Shown here in pieces: positions 24,042 through 31,613 of a stretch of DNA of 64,000 nt. Made by a program: the position numbers and the translations under genes. The stretch is from assembly GCA_965204395.1 (NCBI GenBank), contig OZ241987.1:1984001-2048000 (forward strand), given 5' to 3'. The notes beneath the pieces were generated by a model, which saw only the letters and a program-made list of their open reading frames with translations, searched no databases and was not told the origin of the DNA. Position 1 is the stretch's first letter. Each line of letters starts with the position of its first letter. The stretch is from Bin87 sp965204395. Lineage in GTDB: Bacteria > Chloroflexota > Dehalococcoidia > Lucifugimonadales > UBA3495.

Positions 24042-24983
24042 CTAGCCCGATAACGGCTCCAGGCCGGCTTCGGCGCGGGCGTCGTTGATGTGGTCGAGGA
24101 CGCGCATGCGCAGGGGCGGCAGTTCGTAGCCGAGGTCGGCCATCATGCGGCTGTTGTCCACGAGGTACACGTGGGGCACGGGCCGGTTGCCGGTGGTGAT
24201 GCTGGCGTCGGGGATGTAGGAGCGCACGATGTCGGCGACGTCGGCGATGGTGGCAAGCTCGCCGCCGCTGATGTAGATGTTGTGGTTCAGATTGTCGGCC
24301 AGGGCGGCGCGGACGAAGATCTCGGCGGCATCCTCGGCGTGGATCATGGGCGAGGCTTCCATGGGGTCGAAGTCCATGCTGACAGGCTGGCCGATGGCGG
24401 GCAGGGACATCATCAGGCCGCCGATCATGCCGGTCATGCCGGTGACGCGGCCGTGTCCGAAGACGGTGCAGATACGTATGCCGCGGATGTCCAGGCCGTG
24501 CAGCGTGCGATAGCGGGCGGCGGCGAAGTCGTTGACGGCCTTGGTCATGCCGTACACGTTGATAGGGGCGGGCAGGTCGTCCTCGATGAGGGGCCGGTCG
24601 CCGAAGGTGTCCTGGACGCCATACACGGCGATGCTGCTGGCGTAGATGACGCGCTTGATGCTGCCCCAGCGGGCGGCCTCGAACACGTTGTTGCAGCCGT
24701 CAATGTTGACGGCCATGCCGGTGGCGGGACGATCCTCGGTGTCGGGCGGCAGCAGGGCGGCCATGTGGATGATGCGGTCAACGTCGTGGCGGTTGACGGC
24801 TTCCAGGAGGTGGTCCAGGCGGGTCACGTCGCCGCGGTAGATGGAGATGCGGTCCATCAGGGGCTGCAGGTTGGCGCGCGGGGGAGCCAGGTCGAAGCAG
24901 ACGACGTCCTCGCCGCGTTCGACGAGCTTGCGGATGATGCGGTTGCCGATGAACCCGGTGCCGCCGGTGACCATCACGGACAT
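24042..24983 (-). CDS. NAD-dependent epimerase/dehydratase (extended SDR)
   Basis: A 313-residue extended short-chain dehydrogenase. MSVMVTGGTGFIGNRIIRKL is the GxxGxxG nucleotide loop and VVCFDLAP the following acidic ribose contact, favouring NAD. The active site has the serine region VIYASSIAVYG and the YGMTKAVNDF Y-x3-K pair. It should act on a nucleotide sugar or a similar hydroxyl substrate, but no sugar pathway genes are adjacent. Confidence 0.88.
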   Translation of the reverse strand: MSVMVTGGTGFIGNRIIRKLVERGEDVVCFDLAPPRANLQPLMDRISIYRGDVTRLDHLLEAVNRHDVDRIIHMAALLPPDTEDRPATGMAVNIDGCNNVFEAARWGSIKRVIYASSIAVYGVQDTFGDRPLIEDDLPAPINVYGMTKAVNDFAAARYRTLHGLDIRGIRICTVFGHGRVTGMTGMIGGLMMSLPAIGQPVSMDFDPMEASPMIHAEDAAEIFVRAALADNLNHNIYISGGELATIADVADIVRSYIPDASITTGNRPVPHVYLVDNSRMMADLGYELPPLRMRVLDHINDARAEAGLEPLSG

Positions 24984-25097
24984 TGAGGAACCTCCAGGAT
25001 CGTCGCCGTGGTGATTGCAAGGGTGGGCGGCGAACGATGGGCAGCATCATACCCAGCGTGATTAAGGGGCGCAAGGAAACGGCCGTGGCGCTCGCCA

Positions 25098-25124
25098 TCC
25101 TTCGACAGGCTCAGGGTGAACGTG
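25098..25124. repeat. Dispersed repeat, family B, short copy
   Basis: CATCCTTCGACAGGCTCAGG followed by GTGAACG: one arm of the family B repeat, between the SDR gene and the polymerase-like gene. A GGGATGTACAGGATTTTCGG motif at 25145-25175 follows and resembles the GxxExxY flanking repeat. Confidence 0.7.
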
Positions 25125-25218
25125 GCTCGGAGGTCATGTTACCGGGATGTACAGGATTTTCGGGATAGACAGGATGGCCCGTTGCCCGTCCGTTTCTGTG
25201 TTTGGGTTTGGTTGGCCA

Positions 25219-25887
25219 TCAAGCGACGTGCTGTTCTACAAGGTCGGTGTCGCGGGACAAGGCAGCTTCGATACCGTCGGCGGACAGGTCGTCGAGTTGG
25301 CCGAGGCGGTGGATGCCACGGTCATGGAGGCCGGCGAGGATGTGCACATCGATGGGCAGGAGATTTACCGGCAAAGGGGCGAGAAAAGCGCGGCGCGATT
25401 CCGGCGTGTCGGGCACCCGCAGGGCATTGCCGGGCCGGGTGATGCTGGCGGCGCAGTGAGCCGCGTAGTGATCGTCCGCGATGCCGACCTGTGGGTCCCA
25501 ATGGTCGGGCACGCAGCGCATCAGGTTGGCGACGATGCGGGGTTCGTCCGGGTGGCATTCATCGTGGTGGTCAATTTGCACGTATGCGATACCCTGTCCT
25601 GCGTCATCGGCGGCATCGCGGACGCTGCGGAGGCGGTTGATGGCGGCGCGCCACTGCTGGGCGTACAACGGGAAGTCGGCCGGGATGGTAAAGGCCTGGG
25701 GACAACGGGCGAGGGCGGTGTCCAGCGGCATTTCGGGATGAATGCACCAACCGGGGGACGCGTCAACCACGCGGTGAAACGGAGCGTCGGGGTGGTAGAT
25801 GACCAGCGGACCGTGGCGCAGGCGCGAATCGCGAGCGGCTTCGACCCGGCACGGCAGATGCTTGATGATGATGCAGGCCACCGTCAT
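25219..25887 (-). CDS. ImuB/Y-family polymerase-like protein, truncated
   Basis: A 222-residue protein. The N-terminus (VACIIIKHLPCRVEAARDSR...GPLVIYHP), the LDTALARCPQAFTIPADFPL segment and the downstream AAHCAASITRPGNALRVPD and PLPVNLLPIDVHILAGLHDR sections follow the order of ImuB-type Y-family polymerase homologues: palm, fingers and thumb. The catalytic DxD of active Y polymerases is absent (IKH at that place), as in ImuB. ImuB proteins run to 350-500 residues; here the chain stops after the thumb and lacks the little finger and C-terminal region. No imuA or dnaE2 is nearby. It is either a minimal accessory protein or a truncated remnant. Confidence 0.55.
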   Translation of the reverse strand: MTVACIIIKHLPCRVEAARDSRLRHGPLVIYHPDAPFHRVVDASPGWCIHPEMPLDTALARCPQAFTIPADFPLYAQQWRAAINRLRSVRDAADDAGQGIAYVQIDHHDECHPDEPRIVANLMRCVPDHWDPQVGIADDHYAAHCAASITRPGNALRVPDTPESRRAFLAPLPVNLLPIDVHILAGLHDRGIHRLGQLDDLSADGIEAALSRDTDLVEQHVA

Positions 25888-25945
25888 AGTGGCGTCATTG
25901 TATCAGAATATATATTCGGTTCGCCAGTACGGTAAGGATGTTCCA

Positions 25946-26085
25946 GGGCTTTTTCAAAGTTAATCCGTCATTCCGGCGAAAGCCGGAATCCAGAACATTT
26001 CGAACACGACGATCTGCTGGATTCCGGCCAAAGCGGGAATGACGGTTCGGGGTGAAAGGCCGCCATACGGGACTTTGAAAAGGCC
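25946..26085. repeat. 140-bp MITE-like palindromic element
   Basis: Outer inverted ends GGGCTTTTTCAAAGT and ACTTTGAAAAGGCC enclose a second inverted pair, CCGTCATTCCGGC...GAATCCAGAA and CTGGATTCCGG...GGAATGACGG. Each inner arm also contains its own small hairpin (CCGGCGAAAGCCGG). It has no coding capacity. The TCTTTTCAAAGT end recurs near 20155, which suggests a family. Confidence 0.75.
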
Positions 26086-26149
26086 ACGAGGATGTTCGCA
26101 GGGCCATTCGATTCGCCAGGAAATCCCCTCTCTGCCCTTTCCCGCTGCC

Positions 26150-26490
26150 AATGACACTTCCCCCTTTCCTCCACCCTTCACCCATCTCTACCATAGTTAA
26201 CTGATACCCCAAATCCAATCCGCCACCCAGGCCGCGAGCCGTCCAATGCCCACGTCCAAACACCTAACTCCCCAACGTCGCTCCCCCAAATCCTCTCATC
26301 TGCCCGCCAAAACCACCAATATCGCCCCCAAAACAACCCAATCATCCCCCATTCACCCCCAAGTCCCACCCCAACGCCCAACTCAAATGAACAGAAATGA
26401 GCGGAAATGAGCGGGATTTCGCAAAAATAGTCGCTATCCCGACCTCATACCAATCCTTTCCATCCCGTTCATCCATGAAAATTTCCCCCG
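26150..26490 (-). repeat. G-rich dispersed repeat, copy 2
   Basis: On the minus strand this is the homologue of 388-725: TTTTGCGAAATCCCGCTC, the TCATTTGAGTTGGGCG block, GGTGGTTTTGGCGG and AAGGGGGAAGTGTCA occur in the same order. The two copies are about 26 kb apart and inverted relative to each other. No open frame is conserved between them, so this is a non-coding repeat. Confidence 0.7.
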
Positions 26491-26503
26491 CCGAGGCAAT
26501 CCC

Positions 26504-26854
26504 ATGACCCTCTCCCAAATCCGCCGCCGCGTCAACGTCCTCATGCGCCGGTCCGCCCCTGAACTCGCCATCATCAGGCTCCGCCGCATCGCCGAAGCTG
26601 TCTCCGACGACTGGGACCCCGACCAACCTCCCGAACCCGCCGACGTCATCGCGCGCGTCGCCAAAGCCGGCTTCCGCATGCCCACCTTCATGAGACTCCG
26701 CCGCTACCTCGACGACACCATACACCAGGGCGACGAGTCCCTTGGAGTCGAGGTAGCGCGGGTGGAGGGACCAGAGGTGCATTTGCAAGGCGCATGGTTG
26801 GGGCTAACGGCTAAATCATCCTGGGCTGAGGGGTATAAGGTTGGCAAATTTTGA
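26504..26854 (+). CDS. Small basic protein of unknown function
   Basis: A possible 116-residue protein starting MTLSQIRRRVNVLMRRSAPE. The first 80 residues (IIRLRRIAEAVSDDWDP, FRMPTFMRLRRYLDD) look protein-like and use C-ending codons almost exclusively, unlike neighbours that mix G and C. GAGG lies 7 bases before the ATG. After about residue 82 codon use changes, and the last 44 bases overlap the end of the convergent PIN toxin gene, so the C-terminus may be accidental. No family recognised. Confidence 0.45.
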   Translation: MTLSQIRRRVNVLMRRSAPELAIIRLRRIAEAVSDDWDPDQPPEPADVIARVAKAGFRMPTFMRLRRYLDDTIHQGDESLGVEVARVEGPEVHLQGAWLGLTAKSSWAEGYKVGKF

Positions 26855-27302
26855 ACCCTACGATTGGACCGTACCGCTCCAACGTGCTGTCATAGGTGTG
26901 AAACTCGGATACAGAGAAACCCACTCTCATCAACCATTGGGCGGTAGCCAGATGGATCGCATCCAAAGGCTTGAGGCTCCAACCTCGGGTAATGGAGTCG
27001 CGAATAAGAGATCGGGCTTGCCGCCCAATGTCATCGTGATACTCGACCAAGTCTATCGCGTCAGGATCGCTCCAGAGCCCGTCGATTTTCTCTTCCTCTT
27101 GAACGTCCAGTGCTCGTCTCTGTTGCTCGGAGGCTGCGAATGCCACTTCCACCCGGGTAAGCGCCGACGTATAAATCTTGATGCTCCCCGCGGCACTGTT
27201 TTCGAGTAAAGCGTCCAGAGTAGGCATGCGATCCGGATATTCGTTGATGTACGAAAGAAAAAGGTTGGCGTCCCAATAAATGTCTGGGCTGCTATCAGGC
27301 AT
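26811..27302 (-). CDS. PIN-domain toxin (VapC-like RNase)
   Basis: A 163-residue PIN protein, a metal-dependent ribonuclease fold. The acidic residues appear in the usual order: IYWDANLFLSYINE (D), LTRVEVAFA (E), LKPLDAIHLATAQ (D) and FHTYDSTLERYG (D). It is slightly longer than a standard VapC (about 130). It starts inside the 3' end of the upstream 247-residue gene (8-base overlap), which should encode its antitoxin. Lower GC than the surrounding enzymes suggests transfer. Confidence 0.82.
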   Translation of the reverse strand: MPDSSPDIYWDANLFLSYINEYPDRMPTLDALLENSAAGSIKIYTSALTRVEVAFAASEQQRRALDVQEEEKIDGLWSDPDAIDLVEYHDDIGRQARSLIRDSITRGWSLKPLDAIHLATAQWLMRVGFSVSEFHTYDSTLERYGPIVGFKICQPYTPQPRMI

Positions 27303-28038
27303 CTCTCAGTTCTCGGATTATTTGCTCTGGCGACGCATCGCCAGTCCGCCAAGGAATAGATCCTCTCGCCGCTCGGTAAGATCCCGCGCTGGCTTCCTGA
27401 ATTGGATCAACGCTTACGATGTGCCGAATTGCAATGGGACGTCCCGTGTGCGCGTCCCTGGACACCCGTCCTGTGACCGTGGCGCGGTTTCCCCACGCCT
27501 CTCTCATTATTTCTTCCTGGCCTGGCGCCAGATAACAGGCTACCGCCTTATCATGCAGGGTATCGTAAAGGTTGAATCGCAGGCCGCCGCGATTGCTCAG
27601 AGTCTGTACGCGACCGGTAACGGCGCCGATGGCTACGGTCGGTAGAGGTCGCAGTGAGGTATGACCATTGCGGTAGATAGTGCAATCGCGCTCCGAAGTT
27701 TGGAACCGAACGTACTCTGTGGTCTGGGTAAGGTCACGAACGGCTTTGGCAGCACGCGCGACTCTGTTTCCGAATTGGAGCAAGTCCACGTCCTCTTCCA
27801 AGGCAGTGCCGATTCTTTCGTATTGATCCACTATCTGCTCGACCGTCGCAAAATCGGCGGATTCCCCTTTGAACGTGACGATAGCACTGCCGGGCTGCAG
27901 GTCATCGACTACCCACGTGACGCCTGCGTTCCTCGGAGTCAAAGAGCTTATGAGTCGTTGGAATGCATCAATGCCATTGGCGAAGTCAGAAATGTCGACG
28001 CGCCCGCCGAGTTCGAATGTGAGAGTACTTTTCACCAT
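27295..28038 (-). CDS. Probable large antitoxin paired with the PIN toxin
   Basis: A 247-residue protein encoded immediately upstream of, and overlapping, the PIN toxin gene. The N-terminal two thirds (LTFELGGRVDISDFANGIDA, GVTWVVDDLQPGSAIVTFKG, TVAIGAVTGRVQTLSNRGGL) form a beta-rich domain that I do not recognise. The C-terminus (RAARGSIPWRTGDASPEQII) resembles the short toxin-wrapping tail of VapB-type antitoxins, often of the form ARG-x-W. Typical VapB proteins are 70-90 residues, so this would be an unusually large antitoxin with an extra module. Expression is probably autoregulated from the 28039-28211 interval. Confidence 0.55.
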   Translation of the reverse strand: MVKSTLTFELGGRVDISDFANGIDAFQRLISSLTPRNAGVTWVVDDLQPGSAIVTFKGESADFATVEQIVDQYERIGTALEEDVDLLQFGNRVARAAKAVRDLTQTTEYVRFQTSERDCTIYRNGHTSLRPLPTVAIGAVTGRVQTLSNRGGLRFNLYDTLHDKAVACYLAPGQEEIMREAWGNRATVTGRVSRDAHTGRPIAIRHIVSVDPIQEASAGSYRAARGSIPWRTGDASPEQIIRELRDA

Positions 28039-28211
28039 TTCAGAGCACTATCGCGCGCCCACTATAGATCGGCGCTAAATATCTGCATTCGTTATACCAC
28101 ACCAATGGACAGTGAGATTCTCATCCGTCAAGAAGCTAAATCAAGCGTATCATGGATTGAAAGGAGCCCGTCTGAAACGACGCAGATGAGTTGCAACGAT
28201 CGGTATAGATC

Positions 28212-29204
28212 ATGGACCAAACAGCACAGCGGGTTGAGGAGATTTTGGCGTCGCCGATGGGGTGCGCGTTTTTTGCCAGTGCCCGCGATTGGGGGTATGT
28301 GCCCGAGGACCTGGCGAATCCGGCGGTGTGCCTGCCGATAGCGGCGGAGGCGGTGGACCTGGTGGAGAGATGGTTGCCGGACCACGAGGAGGTGGTCGCG
28401 GAAATGCTGGGGTTGGCGCCGGTGATTCGTCCGCTGGTGGAGTCCACATTGGCCTACGACGGCACGGCGTGGTGGTACGAACCGCCTGACCTGGAAAGGC
28501 AGGTGTGGGTCGCGCACGAAGGCGAAACGCCTGATCCGACTCAATGGAAACAGCCCAAATCTCCGCCATCACGTTGGGAATGCTACGCGCAGAAGCCCGA
28601 CAGCCTGCAATACACCTCCACTTCGTACGACGGCTATGTGTCGTTGCTGATCGCTTACGAAAATCACGCCGGAGACCATTGGGCGCAGAGTTGGCCGCTG
28701 CAATGCTGGTTGATGCGGATGCCGGCGGACGTGAGGATATACGAACTCAACGGGCCGGAGGACTGGCACCGGCTGTGCGTCGCGTATCCGGCGCATGATT
28801 TTGAGGACGGGCGCCTGGTGCCCGACTGGGGCGCAGCGTCGGCGGACTGGGACGGCGTGCATCTGAGCCTGGGCGGGTTGCTGAGCTGCGATCAGCGTCG
28901 TGTCGAATCGGCCGAAGGCTGGTCCATGCACGAGTTCTGGCACGTGGAGCAGACCTTCTGGTTGCGGGCTGTGGATACGCAGTTCGAGCGGATGCCCGAC
29001 TACCTCGGCGGCGAGGAACGTCCGGCGGCCAGCGGCGAGCGTCAGCAAACGTTCCCGCCGTATGAGCCGCCCACGGAGGACAGGCCGGGCATGTTCGTGC
29101 TCAGGAAATACGAGCCAGGTGAAGAGGCTCCGGATATTCAGGCGTTTCTGGAAGCCGAACGGCGCCGCATCGCCGGCTTGCCGGATGAGGACGATTCAGT
29201 TTGA
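28212..29204 (+). CDS. Uncharacterised tryptophan-rich protein
   Basis: A 330-residue soluble protein that I cannot assign. The middle holds VRIYELNGPEDWHRLCVAYP, then VPDWGAASADWDGVHLSLGG and a late EQTFWLRAVDTQFER. This W..LC..P / PDW...DGVHL / T.WL order recalls uncharacterised actinobacterial proteins, from memory only. It is rich in tryptophan and acidic residues, with no membrane segment. It is divergent from the PIN-antitoxin operon. Confidence 0.55.
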   Translation: MDQTAQRVEEILASPMGCAFFASARDWGYVPEDLANPAVCLPIAAEAVDLVERWLPDHEEVVAEMLGLAPVIRPLVESTLAYDGTAWWYEPPDLERQVWVAHEGETPDPTQWKQPKSPPSRWECYAQKPDSLQYTSTSYDGYVSLLIAYENHAGDHWAQSWPLQCWLMRMPADVRIYELNGPEDWHRLCVAYPAHDFEDGRLVPDWGAASADWDGVHLSLGGLLSCDQRRVESAEGWSMHEFWHVEQTFWLRAVDTQFERMPDYLGGEERPAASGERQQTFPPYEPPTEDRPGMFVLRKYEPGEEAPDIQAFLEAERRRIAGLPDEDDSV

Positions 29205-29379
29205 AATCCGGAACATGGAAAGGGAATGTCATCGCCTCTGATAGTTCGCGCACCGGGGCAGGCATAAATCTTCACAAAGGTCACACAAATATAGGGCAAC
29301 CATTTACGTTGCTTTCACACCCCAGTGGTACCATGTTAATTGATAACTATTTTCTCGGGTACAAATACAGGGGGTTGAA

Positions 29380-29805
29380 ATGTCATATCTACTTCGCGCT
29401 TCGGGTGTCTACATCGTTCTGGTCGGCGTGGCTATCGCCGTTCACTTCATCATCACTCCGTTCTATCATTCCGGGGGTGCGCCGTTCACGGCGTGGCACT
29501 ACATGAACTGGTTCATCGCGCCCGCGGTGCTGATCACTCTGGCCGCCAGCTATATTGGCAAACGACGGTTCGACGGCGAAGGGTCTGGGGAGATGCAGCG
29601 GTACCTGGAGGTTAACGGGCTTTTCTATGGCTCGGTTGCCGCTGCAATCATCTATTACTGGAACTGGGCCCTGACTCTTGCGCCCAACAACGTGGCGGAC
29701 GGGCAGTTCTGGTCGGTGCTGGGCGCTGTCCTGCCCATCCTGATGGTGGTGGCGGGCCTCCGGCTTTGGAGTATGCGTTGGCGCGCCGCCGCTCTGTCCA
29801 ACTGA
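29380..29805 (+). CDS. Small four-helix membrane protein
   Basis: A 141-residue protein with four predicted membrane helices (about 7-29, 43-62, 82-103 and 113-130), beginning SYLLRASGVYIVLVGVAIAV. A loop contains GKRRFDGEGSGEMQRYL. No family is recognised. The coding sequence ends inside a fragment of a minus-strand tRNA gene (29776-29816), so the last residues (RWRAAALSN) are encoded by tRNA-derived DNA, and the original C-terminus may have been different. Confidence 0.6.
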   Translation: MSYLLRASGVYIVLVGVAIAVHFIITPFYHSGGAPFTAWHYMNWFIAPAVLITLAASYIGKRRFDGEGSGEMQRYLEVNGLFYGSVAAAIIYYWNWALTLAPNNVADGQFWSVLGAVLPILMVVAGLRLWSMRWRAAALSN

Positions 29806-29816
29806 GCTATCGGGAC
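29776..29816 (-). pseudogene. 5' half of a tRNA-Arg-like gene
   Basis: On the minus strand, from 29816, GTCCCGATAGCTCAGTTGGA followed by CAGAGCGGCGG is the acceptor 5' strand, a perfect D-arm (AGCTCAGTTGGACAGAGC) and the start of an anticodon stem, matching bacterial tRNA-Arg(CCU). After GGCGG the sequence (CGCGCCAACGC) cannot form the anticodon arm, and there is no T-arm or TCGGGAC 3' strand. It is a broken tRNA, possibly left by an integration or recombination at the tRNA. Confidence 0.8.
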
Positions 29817-29840
29817 AGGTAAACGCTGGGGTGGGACGGT

Positions 29841-29891
29841 CCTTCGACAGGCTACCGCCAGAGGCGGACGTGCCGCAGGATGAGCGCGGCA
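29841..29891. repeat. Dispersed repeat, family B, interrupted by a CCGCCAGAGGCGGA palindrome
   Basis: GTCCTTCGACAGGCT and CAGGATGAGCG are the two halves of a normal family B unit; between them lies about 22 bases containing CCGCCAGAGGCGGA. The insert looks like a tiny nested repeat. Confidence 0.7.
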
Positions 29892-29924
29892 GGCCAGGGA
29901 AGAGCGGTGGGAGCGCAAATGCGG

Positions 29925-31100
29925 CTACAGAGTTTCCAGGACTCGCGCGATGCGTTCCACCCCTTCCGCGACCCGGTCAGCGGGAGACCGCATCAGGGCA
30001 ATGCGGAAGTGGCCCTCACCGCTTTCGCCAAAGCCGATGCCGGGGGTTACCACCACTCCTTCCCGCTCGACCAACAGCTCGGCCATCTGCGTGGATGACA
30101 TATTTGCCGAGTAGCGAGGGAACAGGAAAGTGGCCCCCTCTGGCAGCGGGCAGTGCACGCCGGGAACCTGTGCCAACCGGTCGACGCAGCGCACGCGCAG
30201 TTCGTCGCAGTCGTCCCGCCACGCGGGCAGGTGATCCTGGGGCCCCTGGAGGGCGGCCACCCCGGCCATCTGCACGAAGGGAGAAACAAAACTGGCCGTC
30301 TGTTCCTGTATCTTCAGCAGCGGCTCCAGCAGGTTTGACTGGGCCACGATGCAGCCCAACCGCCAGCCGGACATCGAATAGGCCTTGGTGAAGGTGTAAC
30401 TGGTCAGGGTTCGTTCCGCCATTCCGGGCAAGGTCGCGATGGTGACGTGCCGGTTGGCATCGTAGAGGAAATACTCGTAGGTCTCGTCGCAGAGGACCAG
30501 CAGGTCCTGCTCCTGCGCCAAACGCGCCACCGCTGCCAGTTCTTCCTCGGTGTAAACCCGCCCCGTGGGATTGTTGGGGTTGTTGATGACTATCATCTTG
30601 GTGCGTGGGGTGACGTACTCCTTCAACTGCTCGTAGCTGATGTGGTATTCCTCCTCCTCACTGAGTGGCACGCCTACGGGCACGCCCTCGGCCATCTCCA
30701 CCTGCTGGCTGAAGCTGACCCACGTGGGCTCAAGCACCAGCACTTCGTCGCCCGCCTCGATGTACGCGTTGATGGACTCATACAGGCCCATCTTGCTGCC
30801 GGGAGTAACCAGGATATCGCCGTCGGGATCAATGGCGCGGCCATTGTGGGCGGCCAACTTTTCGGCCATGGCGTGGCGTAGTTCGGGCAGCCCGCGGGAC
30901 GAACTGATGTTGGTAAGTCCCGCGTTCAGGGCCTGAATGCCAGCATCAATAATGTGCTGCGGGGTCACGTGGTGCGGACTCGACTGGCCCAGGTCAATTA
31001 CGTCGTGCCCCTGACGGGCCAGTTGCCGGGCCTTTTCGCCGGCGGCCAGGGTGGCCGGGGGCTGTACTCGTTGGATGCGCGTCGCGGGAGCTCTGGTCAT
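29925..31100 (-). CDS. Class I/II pyridoxal-phosphate aminotransferase
   Basis: A 391-residue fold-type I aminotransferase of the aspartate/aromatic group. MIVINNPNNPTGRVYTEEE is the NPxNPTG loop, LCDETYEYFLYDA the cofactor aspartate/tyrosine region, SYTFTKAYSMSGWRLGCIV carries the Schiff-base lysine, and the C-terminal arginine for the substrate carboxylate lies in HFRIALMRSP. It should move an amino group between an amino acid and a keto acid in the cytoplasm. Substrate specificity is uncertain; no biosynthetic neighbours help. Confidence 0.92.
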   Translation of the reverse strand: MTRAPATRIQRVQPPATLAAGEKARQLARQGHDVIDLGQSSPHHVTPQHIIDAGIQALNAGLTNISSSRGLPELRHAMAEKLAAHNGRAIDPDGDILVTPGSKMGLYESINAYIEAGDEVLVLEPTWVSFSQQVEMAEGVPVGVPLSEEEEYHISYEQLKEYVTPRTKMIVINNPNNPTGRVYTEEELAAVARLAQEQDLLVLCDETYEYFLYDANRHVTIATLPGMAERTLTSYTFTKAYSMSGWRLGCIVAQSNLLEPLLKIQEQTASFVSPFVQMAGVAALQGPQDHLPAWRDDCDELRVRCVDRLAQVPGVHCPLPEGATFLFPRYSANMSSTQMAELLVEREGVVVTPGIGFGESGEGHFRIALMRSPADRVAEGVERIARVLETL

Positions 31101-31613
31101 GGTTCACCTCTGTCCGGTTCTGGCAGCGTAGTTTAGCAACCCTGTTGCCAACGAACCACACGCGGGGCGATACCGGAAATTTTGCCTCGGCGGGTCTCGC
31201 CGGCGCCGTGGTGGCAGCGCAGGGCCTTTTATACTGAAATTTGCGGCCGGCTTTTGGACACCCTCTGAGACTTGCCTGGGTGAGTGCGCCTTAAACCCAA
31301 GCACGTGTATCTGGCAATCACGGGGAAGGTACCGTAGCGGGCGGGACCGATCTAGGCGCGTCTAACGAGCCATTGATGTGTCAACAACCAGAGACGGCGA
31401 CGCGAGAAGGTCCCTTAGATTTCATCCGCTTCCACGAGGGGAGAGTGGTGATCTTAGCGCGGCTCAACGCCGAGAGGATCCTGCTGACGCCGCAGCAGGA
31501 TCACCAACGCGTCGCCGATCTGCTGGGTGCCGAGGTCTGCGGTCTGGGCGATGCACGCGTTGAGTACACGCAGGGCGGCTACGGCGGTGACAAGAAGGCA
31601 GCTAGCATACCCA
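31101..31613. other. Gene-free stretch holding a dehydrogenase 3' remnant
   Basis: About 510 bases between the aminotransferase start and the restriction-modification stop. A TATACT -10-like box lies near 31233. The right part contains the remnant at 31496-31592. The small plus-strand ORF at 31373-31717 runs antisense through that remnant and into the R-M gene and is not accepted. Confidence 0.5.
31496..31592 (-). pseudogene. Remnant of a tartrate/isopropylmalate-dehydrogenase-type gene 3' end, copy C
   Basis: On the minus strand this reads AALRVLNACIAQTADLG then TQQIGDALVILL, matching the C-terminus of the intact dehydrogenase at 35933-36997 (AALRVLNERIALTADLG..STQLVGDAVVNLL) with a 12-base deletion. 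Nothing upstream of these about 33 codons remains. It lies immediately past the stop of the restriction-modification gene. Confidence 0.8.
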
